From Clavulina sp. PMI_390 (taxonomy: Eukaryota > Basidiomycota > Agaricomycetes > Cantharellales > Hydnaceae), in contig WIDE01000009.1 in NCBI GenBank assembly GCA_015039315.1, positions 186,001 through 250,000 on the forward strand: a stretch of 64,000 nucleotides of DNA. The letters run 5' to 3'. The position numbers were made by a program, and so were the translations under genes. The first letter of the stretch is position 1; each line of letters opens with the position of its first letter. Below, in pieces: positions 11,675 through 23,406 of the stretch. Below the pieces are notes generated by a model. The model did no database searches, had not been told where the DNA came from, and was given only the letters and a program-made list of their open reading frames with translations.

Positions 11675-13195
11675 TCAATGCTTCGCGCCTTCAATGGTTT
11701 TGGAAGCATTCGCTGCTATGAGGTCCTTTGCTGCGAGCCCAAAGAATTCATCGGCTCTTGCAAGTGAAAGGAAGGCGGCCCATTCGGTAGAATCCATGTC
11801 GTAAACCTCGCCATGCTGGACAGATGGGAAGTCTCTCGTGCGGACGGCTGAGACGTATAGTTTCGCAGAGGACAAGGCTAAGTCTCCGATTGAGGATGCC
11901 GAGTGAGGTGGTGACGAAGAGTCAGTCGGTTGAGAGAGGTAGGATGGCATGAAATGCCGAACAAAGCGTGGGCGATGGCCTATCCAGAAGCCTAGCATAT
12001 CGTCTTGTACGAGGACTTGGCCACTTGTGCCGTTCCCAGCACCAATCCCGATGGTAGGGAGAGGCTCAACGTGATCGGGACAAGGGAACGGCATTGAAAG
12101 TGCGGGGGAAGAGCGAAGGAGGGATGGAGGTAAAGGAGAGGTAAGGAAAGATGTAATAAATGAGGCAAGGGGATGTGGGATGGCTTCGAGGACGAGGAGG
12201 GCTGCTCCAGCGAGACGCATCTGATGCGCCGTCCGCAACAGCGTAAATGCCGCTTGAGCGTCCTTGCCCTGCACGCGGTATCCTGATCTGTAAGCAAAAA
12301 TGCGGCGGGGACAGTTCGTTAGCAAAATCTGTGCACACGACTAATGCTGGCCATGCAAATGCGCAAGGCTAATCATTCCAAATCGGGAAATCGGCCGCTT
12401 GGGCTCGGTAGAGCGAGAAATGAGGCGACATGACACGATATGAAGAACGTACGATTGCGTATGCCGTTGAGGGCATAGTCCAATGTGCCCGACGATGGGA
12501 ATGCCAATCCTTGTCAACGTTCGGACAATTTCGAGGACTTCCTCTCCACCTTCGAGCTTGACAGCTTCGGCTCCACCTTCTTTGACCAACTTGACAGCAT
12601 TAGAAACTGCGTCGTTGATCCCTGTGTGATATGTCCCGAAAGGCATATCAGCGAGAACCATGGATGCATCACCGTCAGTTTTGACGGCTCTTCGCACGGC
12701 TCGTGTATGGTGCAGCATTTCATCCAAGGTCAGGCGGGTAGTAGAGTCGTAGCCCAATGCAACTTGAGCGAGAGAATCCCCAACAAGAACAATATCGTTT
12801 CCGGATTTTGAAGCCCTGAGTCCCGAGGGGAAATCATGAGCAGTGAGCATAGTGATGGGTTTTTGCTTGAGGGCCATTGAGCGAAGCCTTGTCAACGTGA
12901 TTTTCTTTCTCGCTGTTCTTTTTCAGATCGGGACGAGGAGCAGTCCATTTGCATGAACGAAAAGTGGAGGGCAGTCATTTGTGAGTCGTCACAATCAGTA
13001 CTTTGAAAAACACCTCGGCGTACGTGTCAGGCCACCAGTTGACATCGCCGATGATGACACATCCACAGGTCTTGCGCTCATCCAGCGTTTGGACGGCTTA
13101 GAAATGCTCGGGTTTGTATGGGAAATATGAGTGGGGGTGTAGAGAGATATTCCAGAGAGTTTTCGAGACGAGAAACGCGTCGAGAGCGACGACAT
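11675..13195 (-). CDS. panB: Ketopantoate hydroxymethyltransferase (PanB), mitochondrial type
   Basis: 3-methyl-2-oxobutanoate hydroxymethyltransferase, first committed step of pantothenate (coenzyme A) synthesis: it transfers a one-carbon unit from methylene-tetrahydrofolate to ketoisovalerate. Exons 13024-13195, 12453-12912 and 11675-12287 total 1245 nt or 414 residues. Seen in the translation: ITMLTAHDFPSGLRA, DIVLVGDSLAQVALG (metal-binding Asp region), ADMPFGTY, AVKLEGG, PIVGHIGLCPQR, GYRVQGKDAQAA, LLVLEAIP and PTIGIGAGNGTSGQVLV. The first exon (MSSLSTRFSSRKLSG) is rich in Ser, Arg and Lys and looks like a mitochondrial targeting peptide. The C-terminal part carries a Ser/Pro-rich insertion near 12000-12140 and 11880-11930, longer than in bacteria. 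The stop TGA is at 11675-11677. Confidence 0.95.
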
Positions 13196-16100
13196 GGTTG
13201 CCGGGAGCAGGGGAGAGCGGCCACCGGAAGATCCGAGGCCCGGCTTGTATTGGGGCAACGTGGGAACTTGAGTTTGAATTTCTTTCTCATGAGTAAACAC
13301 ACTTTGCAGTTATATCTACGATCGAAAACCTCGTGCTACACATTCTTGAGTGGAAAACTATTTTTTGTGCTAAGAAATGTGCCCATTAGCAGCGCGGCAA
13401 TGGAATGTTTGCGCCGAAGGGGGAGCATTGTTTGGCCACCAAACACGTCTGAGTCATAGATTCTCAGCCTGTTCAAACTCGTACCATCCGTTTACGGTCA
13501 AGATCTGACGATTTTTTCTTGCTCCATATATAGTTATGCACATCACTGCGGATGTACCTACCTTGAGCCTATCACTTCTCCAGCTTCGTGCCGCAAGATC
13601 CATTGTCTTTATTCTGGGTCGACAAAACGGTCGATATTCCATCTTCGTTGCTCAATCAGCCCCCAATAATAATCTCATATTCTCCCCCCAATATCAAAGG
13701 GGTCTACACCCGTCGCGAGGCGATCATCATCTCTTTGACACAGACGCCAAGCTTCATGAGTCAAACATTAGGTTAGCGCTCACTGAACTGGAGCTCTCCA
13801 TCCCGTCTCCTCTTGTACTCATTGTATATGGAAAAACCTTCTTCTTTGATTATATGCCCGCCCACTATATCTGGTCGTTGAGGCTTGAGGTTGACACGAC
13901 TTGTACCTCGCCGCAGAACCCCATCTGGATTCTAGTAGGCAGAGAAATGAAGCTTCTGATGCTAAAAACTCAAAAATACTGAATGACTGGTACCCGTGCC
14001 TTCCTGACCACTATGGCGTCCTGGGGAATGCCGTTGAGGCTTCCATTTCGGTTCTGTCGTGTTTCCCCCCACCCGAGGTCTTGATAAGTGATATGCTTCA
14101 TTATGCTCTATATGCACATAACGGATATTCTAAACGCCGCAAAGCTAAGATATGACATGGCATTGAGCAGCTGGAGCCGTGAAGGAGTTCGAGATGTCGG
14201 TCGCCGCAAATAGAGCCCACCCTGTTTAATAGGGGATTAGGCTGTAATAGATTAGTTGCTTATCTCGAGGCCTTAATGATCGCTATTCTAGTGAGATCTG
14301 TGCAAATCTCTATGACACTTTTGGCACGGTTCAATCTTCGAGCGGGTGTATAGTTTACCTTTCGTGGGAACAGGATGCGCAGCACAGCCTCAATTGCCCT
14401 CTCGCCAAGAGATTTAATATTCTTTCGCTGGGCGAATCCCTCAGGTCCTCCAGTGAGACTCCTGGCGCTTGAGACCTCAAGAGATGTCATCGAGAGGAGT
14501 CCGAAATCACAAAAAGATCGCCAGATCAGTCTTATGCCCTTCTATCGCATGCTTCGCCGAGGTTCCATAACATAATGCGCGCGTAGCTTCTCATTTACTT
14601 CTTGTACTCGTTGTTCCCATTTTGGACTCCGTAGGGGCTTTAGCCTCCCAAATAAGCGTCCTTGCGACCTCTTATCTCGCTGTGAGCCTGGCGGGGACAA
14701 AAAAAATGAAGAGTTATTGCACCCGCCTCTCCCATTGGCCTCCACCGCGCGCGTCCTCATGCACATCTGAGATATCTGAGATAAACAGGCCACATGATAC
14801 CCATGTGTGTGAATTACGTTATCGCACAGCCTTGAGACGCTGAATCCAGCCACGTGGCTTGCACCACCGTCAACCTCCGATATACTTTCGCAAATGTCCC
14901 TTGGCTGGGATTATTGGTCGGTACGATATCTCATATATCATGATTCCCCGAATACCCATGCATTTCAGAGGAGTCATGCGCCACAACTTCTGATTTCTCG
15001 TCATTTCGCCGTTACGATGTACTAGATCATATTCATCCGGCTCCCGGCGATTTTCTAGGAGACGAGGGTGTCAGTCATCTCATTCTAGAAGCAAATTAGG
15101 CACTGAAAGAGAGGGAAAAGGGTGACAAAATGCGGATACCTAAATGATGACGACACAGAAGCGGAAAAAGGTAATGAGCGAGCATGTTTCGACAAGGCCG
15201 CGGGCTTCTCTACTGCCATGGCCGATGATGAGACTGGGCTTCCAACCACCGACTGGTGATCCAAAACTACCGCCCAATATCGCTGTTGCTCCTAAATGTC
15301 CAACCCTTTCCTCAGCGCCCAGGCTATCAGTGAATAGCGATAAATCTCGTATCATGCCCAAAACTCAATATACGCAAGAAGCGCGCCACTGTGATAATGC
15401 TTCCACCTCCTTTTATGACGCCCACACAGCCTTGTGCTTCGGTTCCGCTCATCACCGCTGATCCCAACTGTCGGTTCACCAATTGTTGCCTCAAGTCGCG
15501 CACATGAGACTGATCGACTATTGGGCGCTCTATACTGCGCAGATGGGCCGCACGCACACATCATCATGGGAGATCCTATAAAGCGGTCCCGATCTCGGGC
15601 CCTGGGCGTTGCAATCCGATCGGGTGTGGGTTGCAACTGCATTTGTATGAATCCCGCCGTAACCACTCTTGTCGCTTCTCGTTGTCTGGGACCTCGGTCT
15701 GGAATCGTCAGACTAATATCGGTTTTAGTGGCGTGTTCGGATCTCATCTGAGAGTGTGAACGACGCTCTTCTATTTTGCTCCACTAGTCATTCTGCGCGT
15801 TTCCCCAGTTGTCGGTCACCCGTGTCATGATAGCAGTCCCCTCTATTTACGGCAGCCCCTCCATTATTTCCTTTCATGTGCCTATTAATATCTTTTCTCG
15901 AATTCGGTTTCGGGACGGGTGTAGTCATTGCAACCCTGAATGCCAAACCTTACGTTCCGAATGTTATCAATAGACAACGGGTTTTTTTGCATTTATATCG
16001 ATGTGCGGAGCACATGGATCGAATACAAATATATGCATGAACTCTCGTAACGCTCGGGCTGAAGCTCTTCTAATCGCCGATCCTGAATTGAGAAGAGCGA

Positions 16101-16808
16101 TCGAAAGCTGTGCTCCGCGCCTATGCTGTGCAGTAACGCCCGACCCCGCGCGTGGCTTGCTAGAGCAACCCTTGGCGTGAGTCAAGTTTTTTGCTTGCGG
16201 CTAGCACCGCGGCATTTCGGCAGGTGGTGCATAAGTTTCCCACGGCCATCACAAGTTGGTACTTGCCTTACACCACATCTATTGAGATAACCTGCCACAG
16301 AAGTGGCTGGTGTCTCGAAATCATACAACTATCTATTGCTTCCCGTGTCTGTGGGCGAGCGCTTGTCTGGGCGATCATTGGCTACTCGCCACGCTGTTCC
16401 AGTGGATGCTGCTGAATCCCCGCAACAACTGATCTCAGGAGACTTGGCCTCCACTTACTTTTTACTCCCCGACGCTGGCCGAAGTGAACCCCACCACTAT
16501 ACTGCGGTTCCGCACTTCATATCCTCGTACTTCTGGTACTTGAACCTCAGTGACATGAGCCTAGCAATCTTGCCTCCTGAGGTTTAATCCCTAACTCATA
16601 CCATCTCACCATCAAACGTACGTACGAAACATTTTTTCTAAATTTGACGTCGGTGGGGCGCCCTGAAACGCTTATTTTGTGGGAATGTCGTCACAATGTG
16701 CCACCAGGCTTAGTCCAAACAGTTTACGAAACTTATTTGGCCACTTGGTCAGCAACGACTTTTCTTTCCACCACCACCACCACAGACAATCCACAACCGA
16801 ACGCTGGA
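13196..16808. other. Gene-poor 3.6 kb stretch between panB and TF2
   Basis: No gene could be supported. Open frames such as 13536-13982 (+, 148 codons), 14260-14490 (-, containing SLGERAIEAVLRILFPRK followed by a possible GTAAAC donor) and 15352-15747 (-) match nothing recognised. The stretch must contain the divergent promoters of panB and TF2. A short (CCA)n run lies at about 16771-16786, just upstream of the TF2 start. Confidence 0.5.
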
Positions 16809-19385
16809 ATGGAAGGCCAAATCGACTTTGGAAACACTATCCAGCAGACAGGCCGCACTTGTACGAACTGCCGAGCGGTGAAGAAGGTGAGTGCATGCCT
16901 ATTCATTCGTTCAGTGGTCTCGGCGGCTCGCTCCAATCGTATTGACCATCGCGAAACAGAGATGTGAAGGCACATACCCTCGTTGTCGCCGATGCGAGCA
17001 GAAGGGACTGGAATGTGATCCTACGATACTCGTCGCTCGTCGACGGCGGGTGGACATTTTGAATGAACGGATCGCCTCGCTGGAAGCCAAGATATCCTCA
17101 ATCTCCTCTCCATTAGCAACACAACGCAAAACGACTAGTCTTTCCGTACACCACGATCGTAATCTGCTATACGATGATGTGCTCGAGCGGTTACGAAGAC
17201 TCGAGGATCCTTTTCAGCCCATACCGCTCGACAAGTCCGTCCCAGTCGGGGTATTTCCACAATTTTCTGGCTTCCTACCTCCCAAGAACGCAGCGCCAGC
17301 TGCGCCGAATGCATTTCCTGCCTCAGGCCCATCTCGCGGACACGTCACCGCTTCAGAAGGGGATCAAGGGGTGGGATATCACCCATTGATGCCCCGTCCG
17401 GACGTTTGTGATCTCTTTGGCGACTGGACGCCAGGAAGTGAGGAGCTACCATCATATCTTTCCATATTGCTGTGAGTCCCCCTTGTTCCCTCCCGATTCA
17501 GGCCCCGTTGTCTCAGCCCTGCGCACCAGGATCCGCTTGTTTCTCCCATTCCGACACCAATTCCATTTTCACATGGACGTTCAGTATTTCATCTCTCAGT
17601 ATCTCCGCTGCGACCTATCAGCTTCCAACAGCGCCGACACCAGCCTCAGCGGCTCTTCAACGGCCTCTTCGCCGGTCTCGGACTCACCTTCCTCCTTCAC
17701 ATTCACCTCCAAGTCTCCCGAACCTGCTGCCCAACCGCTTCACCCAGCCCTACTCAATGCGATCTACCTCGCTTCATGCCGTGTGCTTGGCTGGCGATAT
17801 CTCGGCTTTGAGGCATATTTCTTGGAACGCACGCGTCACTATTTGAGTGAATCGCTCCATCATGCAGATTGTCTCACCCATTTCCTCTGGGCCAACGTCA
17901 TTCTCAGCGCCTACTTCCTCATGTCCAGGAGGATTGACGAGGCATATTCGGTCGCTAGCTCGGCCGCAGCCATGAGCCTCGCCTGCGGGTTGGAGATACT
18001 GCCAAGGGCCAATGCCGGCGACCAGGACGGGGTACAGTTTGAGACAAGGGTCACTGACGTCCCTCTCCTCGGCCCCCCTCTCAATGAGGACGAGGCGGCC
18101 GACAGAGACAACTTGGCCCATGCGATTTATCTCATGGATCGCTCTCTCAGCGTCATCGCTGGACTTCCAGGCGTGTTCTCAGTCCCTCGCGTTGTGAGAA
18201 AATCTGCTCTCACAAGGGGTCTATCTCGAGCCTCGTTTGGGGATGTCTGGAGAGATTGGGACCAATCTGCGCTCTCCGGTGCTCAAAAAGCGCAAGATGC
18301 TGCATCAATGGTACGTTGTTCCTGCTGTGGACCAATTCGTGACGTAAGTTTAATGGACCGCCCCTCCACGTGCCAGACCTCCGCAGCACTAGATATTATT
18401 ATTCATTCAGATCTTAGTTACTCCGCCAAGGCTATGCTAGTCCAACAGTATGTTGAAGGCTTGGCTCACGATGTGAAAGGTGATGAGCACTCCCCACATG
18501 CTACCTCGCCGTGTTCTTGTGCTAATTTTTATCTTTTATTATGTTAGAAAATGGACTGGAATCCTATGCATCCCAATGGGACGTCCTCGAATCCGCTGTC
18601 GCCAATCTGGCCGCCATTCTGCCATCCCTCGACGATCCCTGGCGGATAGAGCCTTTCGAATCACATAGCTTCCTTAACCCGCATCTTCTCGTCGCTCACT
18701 TGACCTATCACGGCAGTCTGCTGGTTCTCCACGGGCTTCGTGCGGGCACGCTCGTGGGCACAACCAGTCCCAAGGCCCAAAATGCCCGCCACTCGAGCCC
18801 TACACCGACGTATGCTACGCAAGAATCGTCCATATCAAGGTTTGGCGCTCCCGCCGATGAACTGCGAACCCAGTCAAAGCAAAAGATGTTGGAATCAGCT
18901 GAAGCAATAGTCCACATCTGTGCACAGCTACGAGGGAGAAGGGGTGTTAGGAGGACTCAAGCTTCTCTTCTGATTCTTGTAAGTGGCTTGGTCGATGGTT
19001 TCCGTGCGAAACAACCTTGATGCTCACCTTAATGCACGTCCACGATGTAGCCACCTATTATGAACGCCGCGCGAATATTCAATTCTCATCTCCAGAGCCT
19101 CAGCAACCCATCTCAACATCCAGAAGGCGGCCCGCAGTTGGCTAGCTGTTGTCGCTCAATAACGCTCCTCGTTGACTTTATGATGGAGATCACACGTTTG
19201 TATCCTGACTGGGGTATGTGTTTATCCTTTTTTTCCCACCAGTCTCACAGTCATCAGTCGAAACTGACAATCCATATGGTTCGGTCTCCACCAGTTCATT
19301 TGCGGAGGTCACTGCGTGACACATTATTAATATCACCCTTGGCTTTTAGGAAGGCATAACCCCAATGACAAAGCTGACTCACTAA
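16809..19385 (+). CDS. Zn(II)2Cys6 transcription factor TF2
   Basis: Second binuclear-zinc-cluster regulator. Exon 1 from ATG 16809 ends after CRAVKK; exon 2 begins about 16962 with RCEGTYPRC, giving C-x2-C-x6-C-x6-C-x2-C-x6-C. A basic stretch (ARRRRVD) and short coiled coil (LNERIASLEAKISSI) follow. The intron 17472-17529 joins SILL to IRLFLPFRHQFHFHMD, the start of the middle homology region, which includes HPALLNAIYLASCR, HADCLTHFLWANVIL and AMSLACGLEI. Relative to TF1 there is a Ser/Thr/Pro-rich insertion (about 17620-17735). Later exons continue to about 18308, 18411-18477, 18548-18978, 19051-19214 and 19350-19385, ending WEGITPMTKLTH and TAA 19383-19385. Nuclear; targets unknown. Closest relative in the window is TF1, 6 kb upstream on the same strand. 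Confidence 0.87.
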
Positions 19386-20134
19386 TCTTGCTGCCGTTTG
19401 GTGCCTCGACGTATGAGATTGGTGTACAAGATCGAGCAATGATTGGCATCATGGGGCAGTAGTCACCCGGGACAATCTTTCTGACGAACACTGAGAAGCC
19501 CTTGGTTCCCAAATGCATTCGGTGTTTGGCACGAGACTGGACCACATGGTCGCAATCCTCGCTTGCGAACCAACCCTCGGTCTTAATACCCATATATTTT
19601 CAGCGCGCGCCCACTTTGTCAGCGTTTCATGGGTTTCCTAAAAGTGCCTATACCGCCATACTTCTTGTCAGACGACACTCTCGAGTTCCAACATTGTCTC
19701 TCGAAGCTTCGATCATTTGCGGCTTGCATGTTGACTTGGATTTTTCTTTTGTGTCCCATGTTCTTTTCTTGAGCGCTAGGGTTCCATCAGCCGTTGCGCG
19801 TCAGTAGATAGGGGTCCAGCGTTGGTGGGGAACTTAGGAGAGTAGGTGGGCGGGTTCCGTAGAGGGGACATGACCCCGCGCGCATGCGTACCCCACCAAT
19901 TTTCATGTACATTGACTCATTAATGCGGCGCGTCAATGTTTATTTTGAGGCGTCAATCAAAGTAATGGCACCCTCGTGGGCGATTCTGATCCCGGCTAGC
20001 GGGCAACCCAGGTCCGGGCGCGTTGGAGCTGCCCGCTTCTGCACGACTGTCAATGCGGGGATAAATACTTGCCCCAAGTTGACACTTTTGACATCCAGGC
20101 ATCACCCTTCTAGTTGTCAATCCACATCATCACA
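19386..20134. other. Intergenic, promoter of GH5-like gene
   Basis: Contains a weak TATA-like ATAAATA at 20061-20067, about 70 bp before the GH5 start. A minus-strand open frame at 19333-19593 (86 codons, KHRMHLGTKGFSVFVRKIV) looks somewhat protein-like but has no recognised domain and overlaps the TF2 3' end, so it is not called. Confidence 0.5.
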
Positions 20135-21942
20135 ATGAAGCTTCCGATTCTGTCCAGCGCTCTTCTTGCTCTCCTCTCCTCGACCAAGGTGGTGTTCGCA
20201 AATAATTTTGCAGGAGCGAATGTAGGCCTTAACCTAACCCTGACCCGCACATTCGAGCTGAAGATCCCATCGGGCTACGCGTTCAGAACTACTATGCGGC
20301 TAGCCTATCACAGACCTCCCGATATGCTCTCCTGAATGCAATGCAAGCGGCAAACATGAAGGTTCTTGCTCTGCTCGCTGTCAAAGCCACCTAACGCTAA
20401 GTATTGAATCCAATGATGCTTTCATATCTCAGGTCCTTCGTACGTGGGTTTCTGGTCATTCTGCAGGCCAGAAGGGCTCCGATAATACCGCTGTCAACGA
20501 TCTGGAGTGGCAAGGCGTCGGCACTTACGATGACACGATCCTAAATGCCATCGACCAGCTTATGGTGCGTGCTCCCACTAAGAGTAAGGGAAAAAGTAAT
20601 AAATTTGTGATTTCCAGGTCGATGCTCATGCCAGAGGTGAAGTAATAATCCACACATAATGACTGTCACTAATTTGGTGAGCCACATATAGGTATCAAAT
20701 TGCTGATTGGCATGTACGATGGTAAGTCTTGTATCCCAAATTCTCTGACGCACAAAACCAACATCCTACATAGTGAACGCTCTCGATGCTGGAGACGTCT
20801 ACACTGCGAAGTACGGCAGCAAGGACGCATTCTTCACGAACTCTGGTATCTATGCGTTTGCGATTATTCCATCCCCAAGAAATGAGACTCATTTACATTC
20901 ATAATAGCGGCTGTCAACGCATTCTATCAGCGCATCACGCACATTCTGAACGGTCACAAGAACTCGCTCGTCAGCAACCTACCGTGGTCTGAGCTCTGTG
21001 CGTTACCATTTTCCCTCTGGACCGAGACATTGGAGCTCGCTGAAACCTTGGGATCTTGCTAGCCGCCTACATCTTCGGTTTTGAGCCTATGAATGAGTGT
21101 GTATTACCAACACTATCCGCACTCAGAACACTCTCCTAATTGGTTTCATGGTTTCCAGGCCGATGATCTACGACAGCAGCTTCTACCAGGCTCACCTCTC
21201 ATGGATCTGCGGCGCTGCTCAGCAGATCCGAAACAACGTTGGGAATCCCAACCAGGTCAGTCATGCGTTTTTGGCATGTATTCTTGATTGCCAATGCTTG
21301 ACTTCTCGCACGATCACATTGGGTAGCTCATCTTCACTGGTGGCGGCTCTGCTTCGCTCAGCTACCAGTCATACTTCCTGAGCAGCTCTTGCCCTGCCAT
21401 TGATGTCATCGCTGTCCATGACTATAACGAGTACGTATTTTCGTTGTTGCTCCACGGTGTTTTGCTAAAGATCTGACGTTGGCTGTCTGATAGCGATTAT
21501 GATTCGTTCATGTCATCTGCGATCTCTGCTACCAAATCGGCCGGAAAGAAGTTGATGGTTGAGGAGTGGGGCTCACTTTATGGCTCGGGTCAAACCGCTA
21601 ACCTGCAGAGCAACATTGCCAAGATCAACAATTATCAGGTCGGCGATCCCATGTCAGATCCCTAGAGTTAGAGTGTATCACTGACGCGGCGGCCTCGTCT
21701 CAACAGGTCCCTTGGCTGTACTGGGAGCCTATCACTAATGCTGACCCCCATGAAGGCGAGGATTATGAGGTACGCAGCTACTTCCGCTGTGATGGTTGGT
21801 GTCTTTGTCATATGCTGATTTATGTTTCCCCTGTGTGTAGATCCAGGTGGGTACGTCAGCGTGGTCGATCATTGCAAGCGGCGCCGAGAGCACTGCGCAG
21901 TTGAGCGGTGCGTTCGATTGGTCTGGAGCTTTGGCGATGTGA
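20135..21942 (+). CDS. Secreted GH5-like glycoside hydrolase
   Basis: Secreted (beta/alpha)8 glycosidase, most like family GH5. Exon 1 (20135-20221, 29 codons) is a signal peptide MKLPILSSALLALLSS ending near VFANN. Exon 2 starts at 20287. The spliced protein reads NNFAGANNYYAASL, LLNAMQAANMKVLRTWVS, VGTYDDTILNAIDQLM, ARGIKLLIGMYD, FGFEPMNEPM (acid/base Glu within NEP), IDVIAVHDYN and KKLMVEEWGSLYG (nucleophile Glu). About ten short introns interrupt the gene; the one at 21097 splits the codon of the catalytic NEP Glu. It ends FDWSGALAM, TGA 21940-21942. About 390 residues, single domain, no carbohydrate-binding module seen. Substrate is probably a plant or fungal beta-glycan or mannan; the subfamily cannot be told by eye. 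Confidence 0.78.
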
Positions 21943-22257
21943 ACAAGTGAAGAGTACGCAATGCTCGGGTACCGTGCGAATAGCTAGCCATGTGCTCATA
22001 TGAAGTAGTCCAAATGAATACTGTCCCTCTTTCTGCGGTCCAAAATCAGGTTCTGTCCGCGTCAAGCAAGTTTCCTCAGTCACATCGCGGTTTGTCACAC
22101 TCTCAATTCAAATGTCACCGTGACGTTAGTCGAGGGACCTTATCGCACCTCCGACTGAGTTTCCGATCTTGCCTCGCTTCGAATAAAACCCTCTCCGAAT
22201 TTGCGTACCCCCTCAACCTTCTTTGACCTTTGCGGCCGTCGCGTGTGTTCGGAAGCC
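21943..22257. other. Intergenic, promoter of cytochrome b561-like gene
   Basis: No coding feature supported. Contains the GH5 3' flank and the b561 promoter; no clear TATA box. Confidence 0.5.
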
Positions 22258-23406
22258 ATGAGCAACACCAAAAACCAATCCGTGGTTGTCGGGACTGATG
22301 AGTACGCACCCCAAGAGCCCGCACCCCCACGCACCTCTCATGAGCCAGACCATTTTGGAGATAGTATAGACGAACGGGCGCCGCTTCTGGTTCCTCCTCC
22401 ACCGCGTACTATTGAATCTACCAATGGCGACGATGAGAACATTGGTCAGCATCTCCACCCGGGTGCTTCCATCCTGAACTCGACGCGAAGAGGAGACAAT
22501 ATTCTTGGCCTAGTAGCTATTGTGAGTAAAATACGTGTCGATATTACGTATAGCCGTTATGAGCCTCGACCGTCAGTTGTTGAAATGTCCCCTCTGCTAT
22601 AGGGCTCGCTCCTCGCCATTCTCATCTTCACCTGGGTCCTCGTACTATCCCAGCCAAAGCTTACCACCGCATTGAAATACTTCGCGTTCCACCCAACGCT
22701 ACAAACCCTCGCTGTTTTCCTCTTCGGCATAGGCATCCTCTTACTTCAACCAATACCATCGACCGCACCCAAGTTGAAGAGGCAAGGTCTCCAACTCCAC
22801 CAGATTGTGCAGCTGGTTGGCCTGCTCTCAATCGCGGGAGGGAGCACGCTGATGATAGTGAACAAAATAGACCATGGAGCTGCTCACTTCACAACATGGC
22901 ATGGAGTGAGTCGTGGATGGGAGAGGCTTGGGTTTCTCCCGCCCTGACTATCATAATCTCTTCCAGAAATTCGGGTTGATATCGATTATCTGGATTCTTT
23001 TCCAAGTACTTGCGGGAGGGGCCAGTGTCTGGTTCGGGGGACGGCTCGTTGGAGGGAAAGCGAAAGGCAAAGCTTTGTGGAAGTACCACAGGTGAGCCAG
23101 ACCAACAAGCATTCATTTACTCTGAATTCTTAAAAAGCCCAATTTCGAAGGATTTCTGGCTACCTATTGTTCACATTCTTGTTGATAACTATTCATCTTG
23201 CGGGAGGCTACTCCGATTGGGTCCATATGGTGACAACTAAGACTCAACGGTTCTGGATCTATTTTGTCATGCCGATTATCGCATTTGTCGGACTTGCGTA
23301 TAGGCTCCGGTACGTCTAGACTTTGCCGAAATCCGTTGTGGACAAGGGCAGGTGACCCAATCCACTTTTCAGGGTATCCAAGTTGTGGTCTGGGCGATCA
23401 CGCTAA
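22258..23406 (+). CDS. Cytochrome b561-type transmembrane protein
   Basis: Haem-binding membrane electron-transfer protein of the cytochrome b561/ferric reductase transmembrane family. Exons 22258-22521, 22603-22905, 22967-23091, 23151-23309 and 23373-23406 total 885 nt or 294 residues. A polar N-terminus of about 80 residues precedes six hydrophobic segments: LVAIGSLLAILIFTWVLV, LQTLAVFLFGIGILLLQ, IVQLVGLLSIAGG, GLISIIWILFQVLAGG, YLLFTFLLITIHLAGG and YFVMPIIAFVGLAYRL. Four His positioned as in b561 proteins are seen in FHPTL, LHQIV, WHGKFG and KYHRISGY. There is no N-terminal DOMON domain, so this is the stand-alone form. Probably in plasma or vacuolar membrane. Function (ascorbate- or NADH-linked trans-membrane electron transfer) is inferred from family. 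Confidence 0.85.

Noticed and set aside
13536..13982. 148-codon frame on + between panB and TF2
   Set aside because: No recognisable domain, no promoter or intron signals; mixed composition typical of chance frames in AT-richer DNA.
16771..16786. (CCA)n run upstream of TF2
   Set aside because: Only about five units; ordinary microsatellite, no evidence for function.
17774..18121. 115-codon minus-strand frame inside TF2
   Set aside because: Exact antisense of the TF2 middle homology region, which has clear paralogs in TF1 and TF3.
19333..19593. 86-codon minus-strand frame after TF2
   Set aside because: Somewhat protein-like but overlaps the TF2 last exon and has no family or splice partner that could be shown.
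20225..20255. Telomere-like CCTAACCCTGACCC in the first GH5 intron
   Set aside because: Single imperfect unit, lies in an intron in the middle of a gene-rich region; no repeat array.
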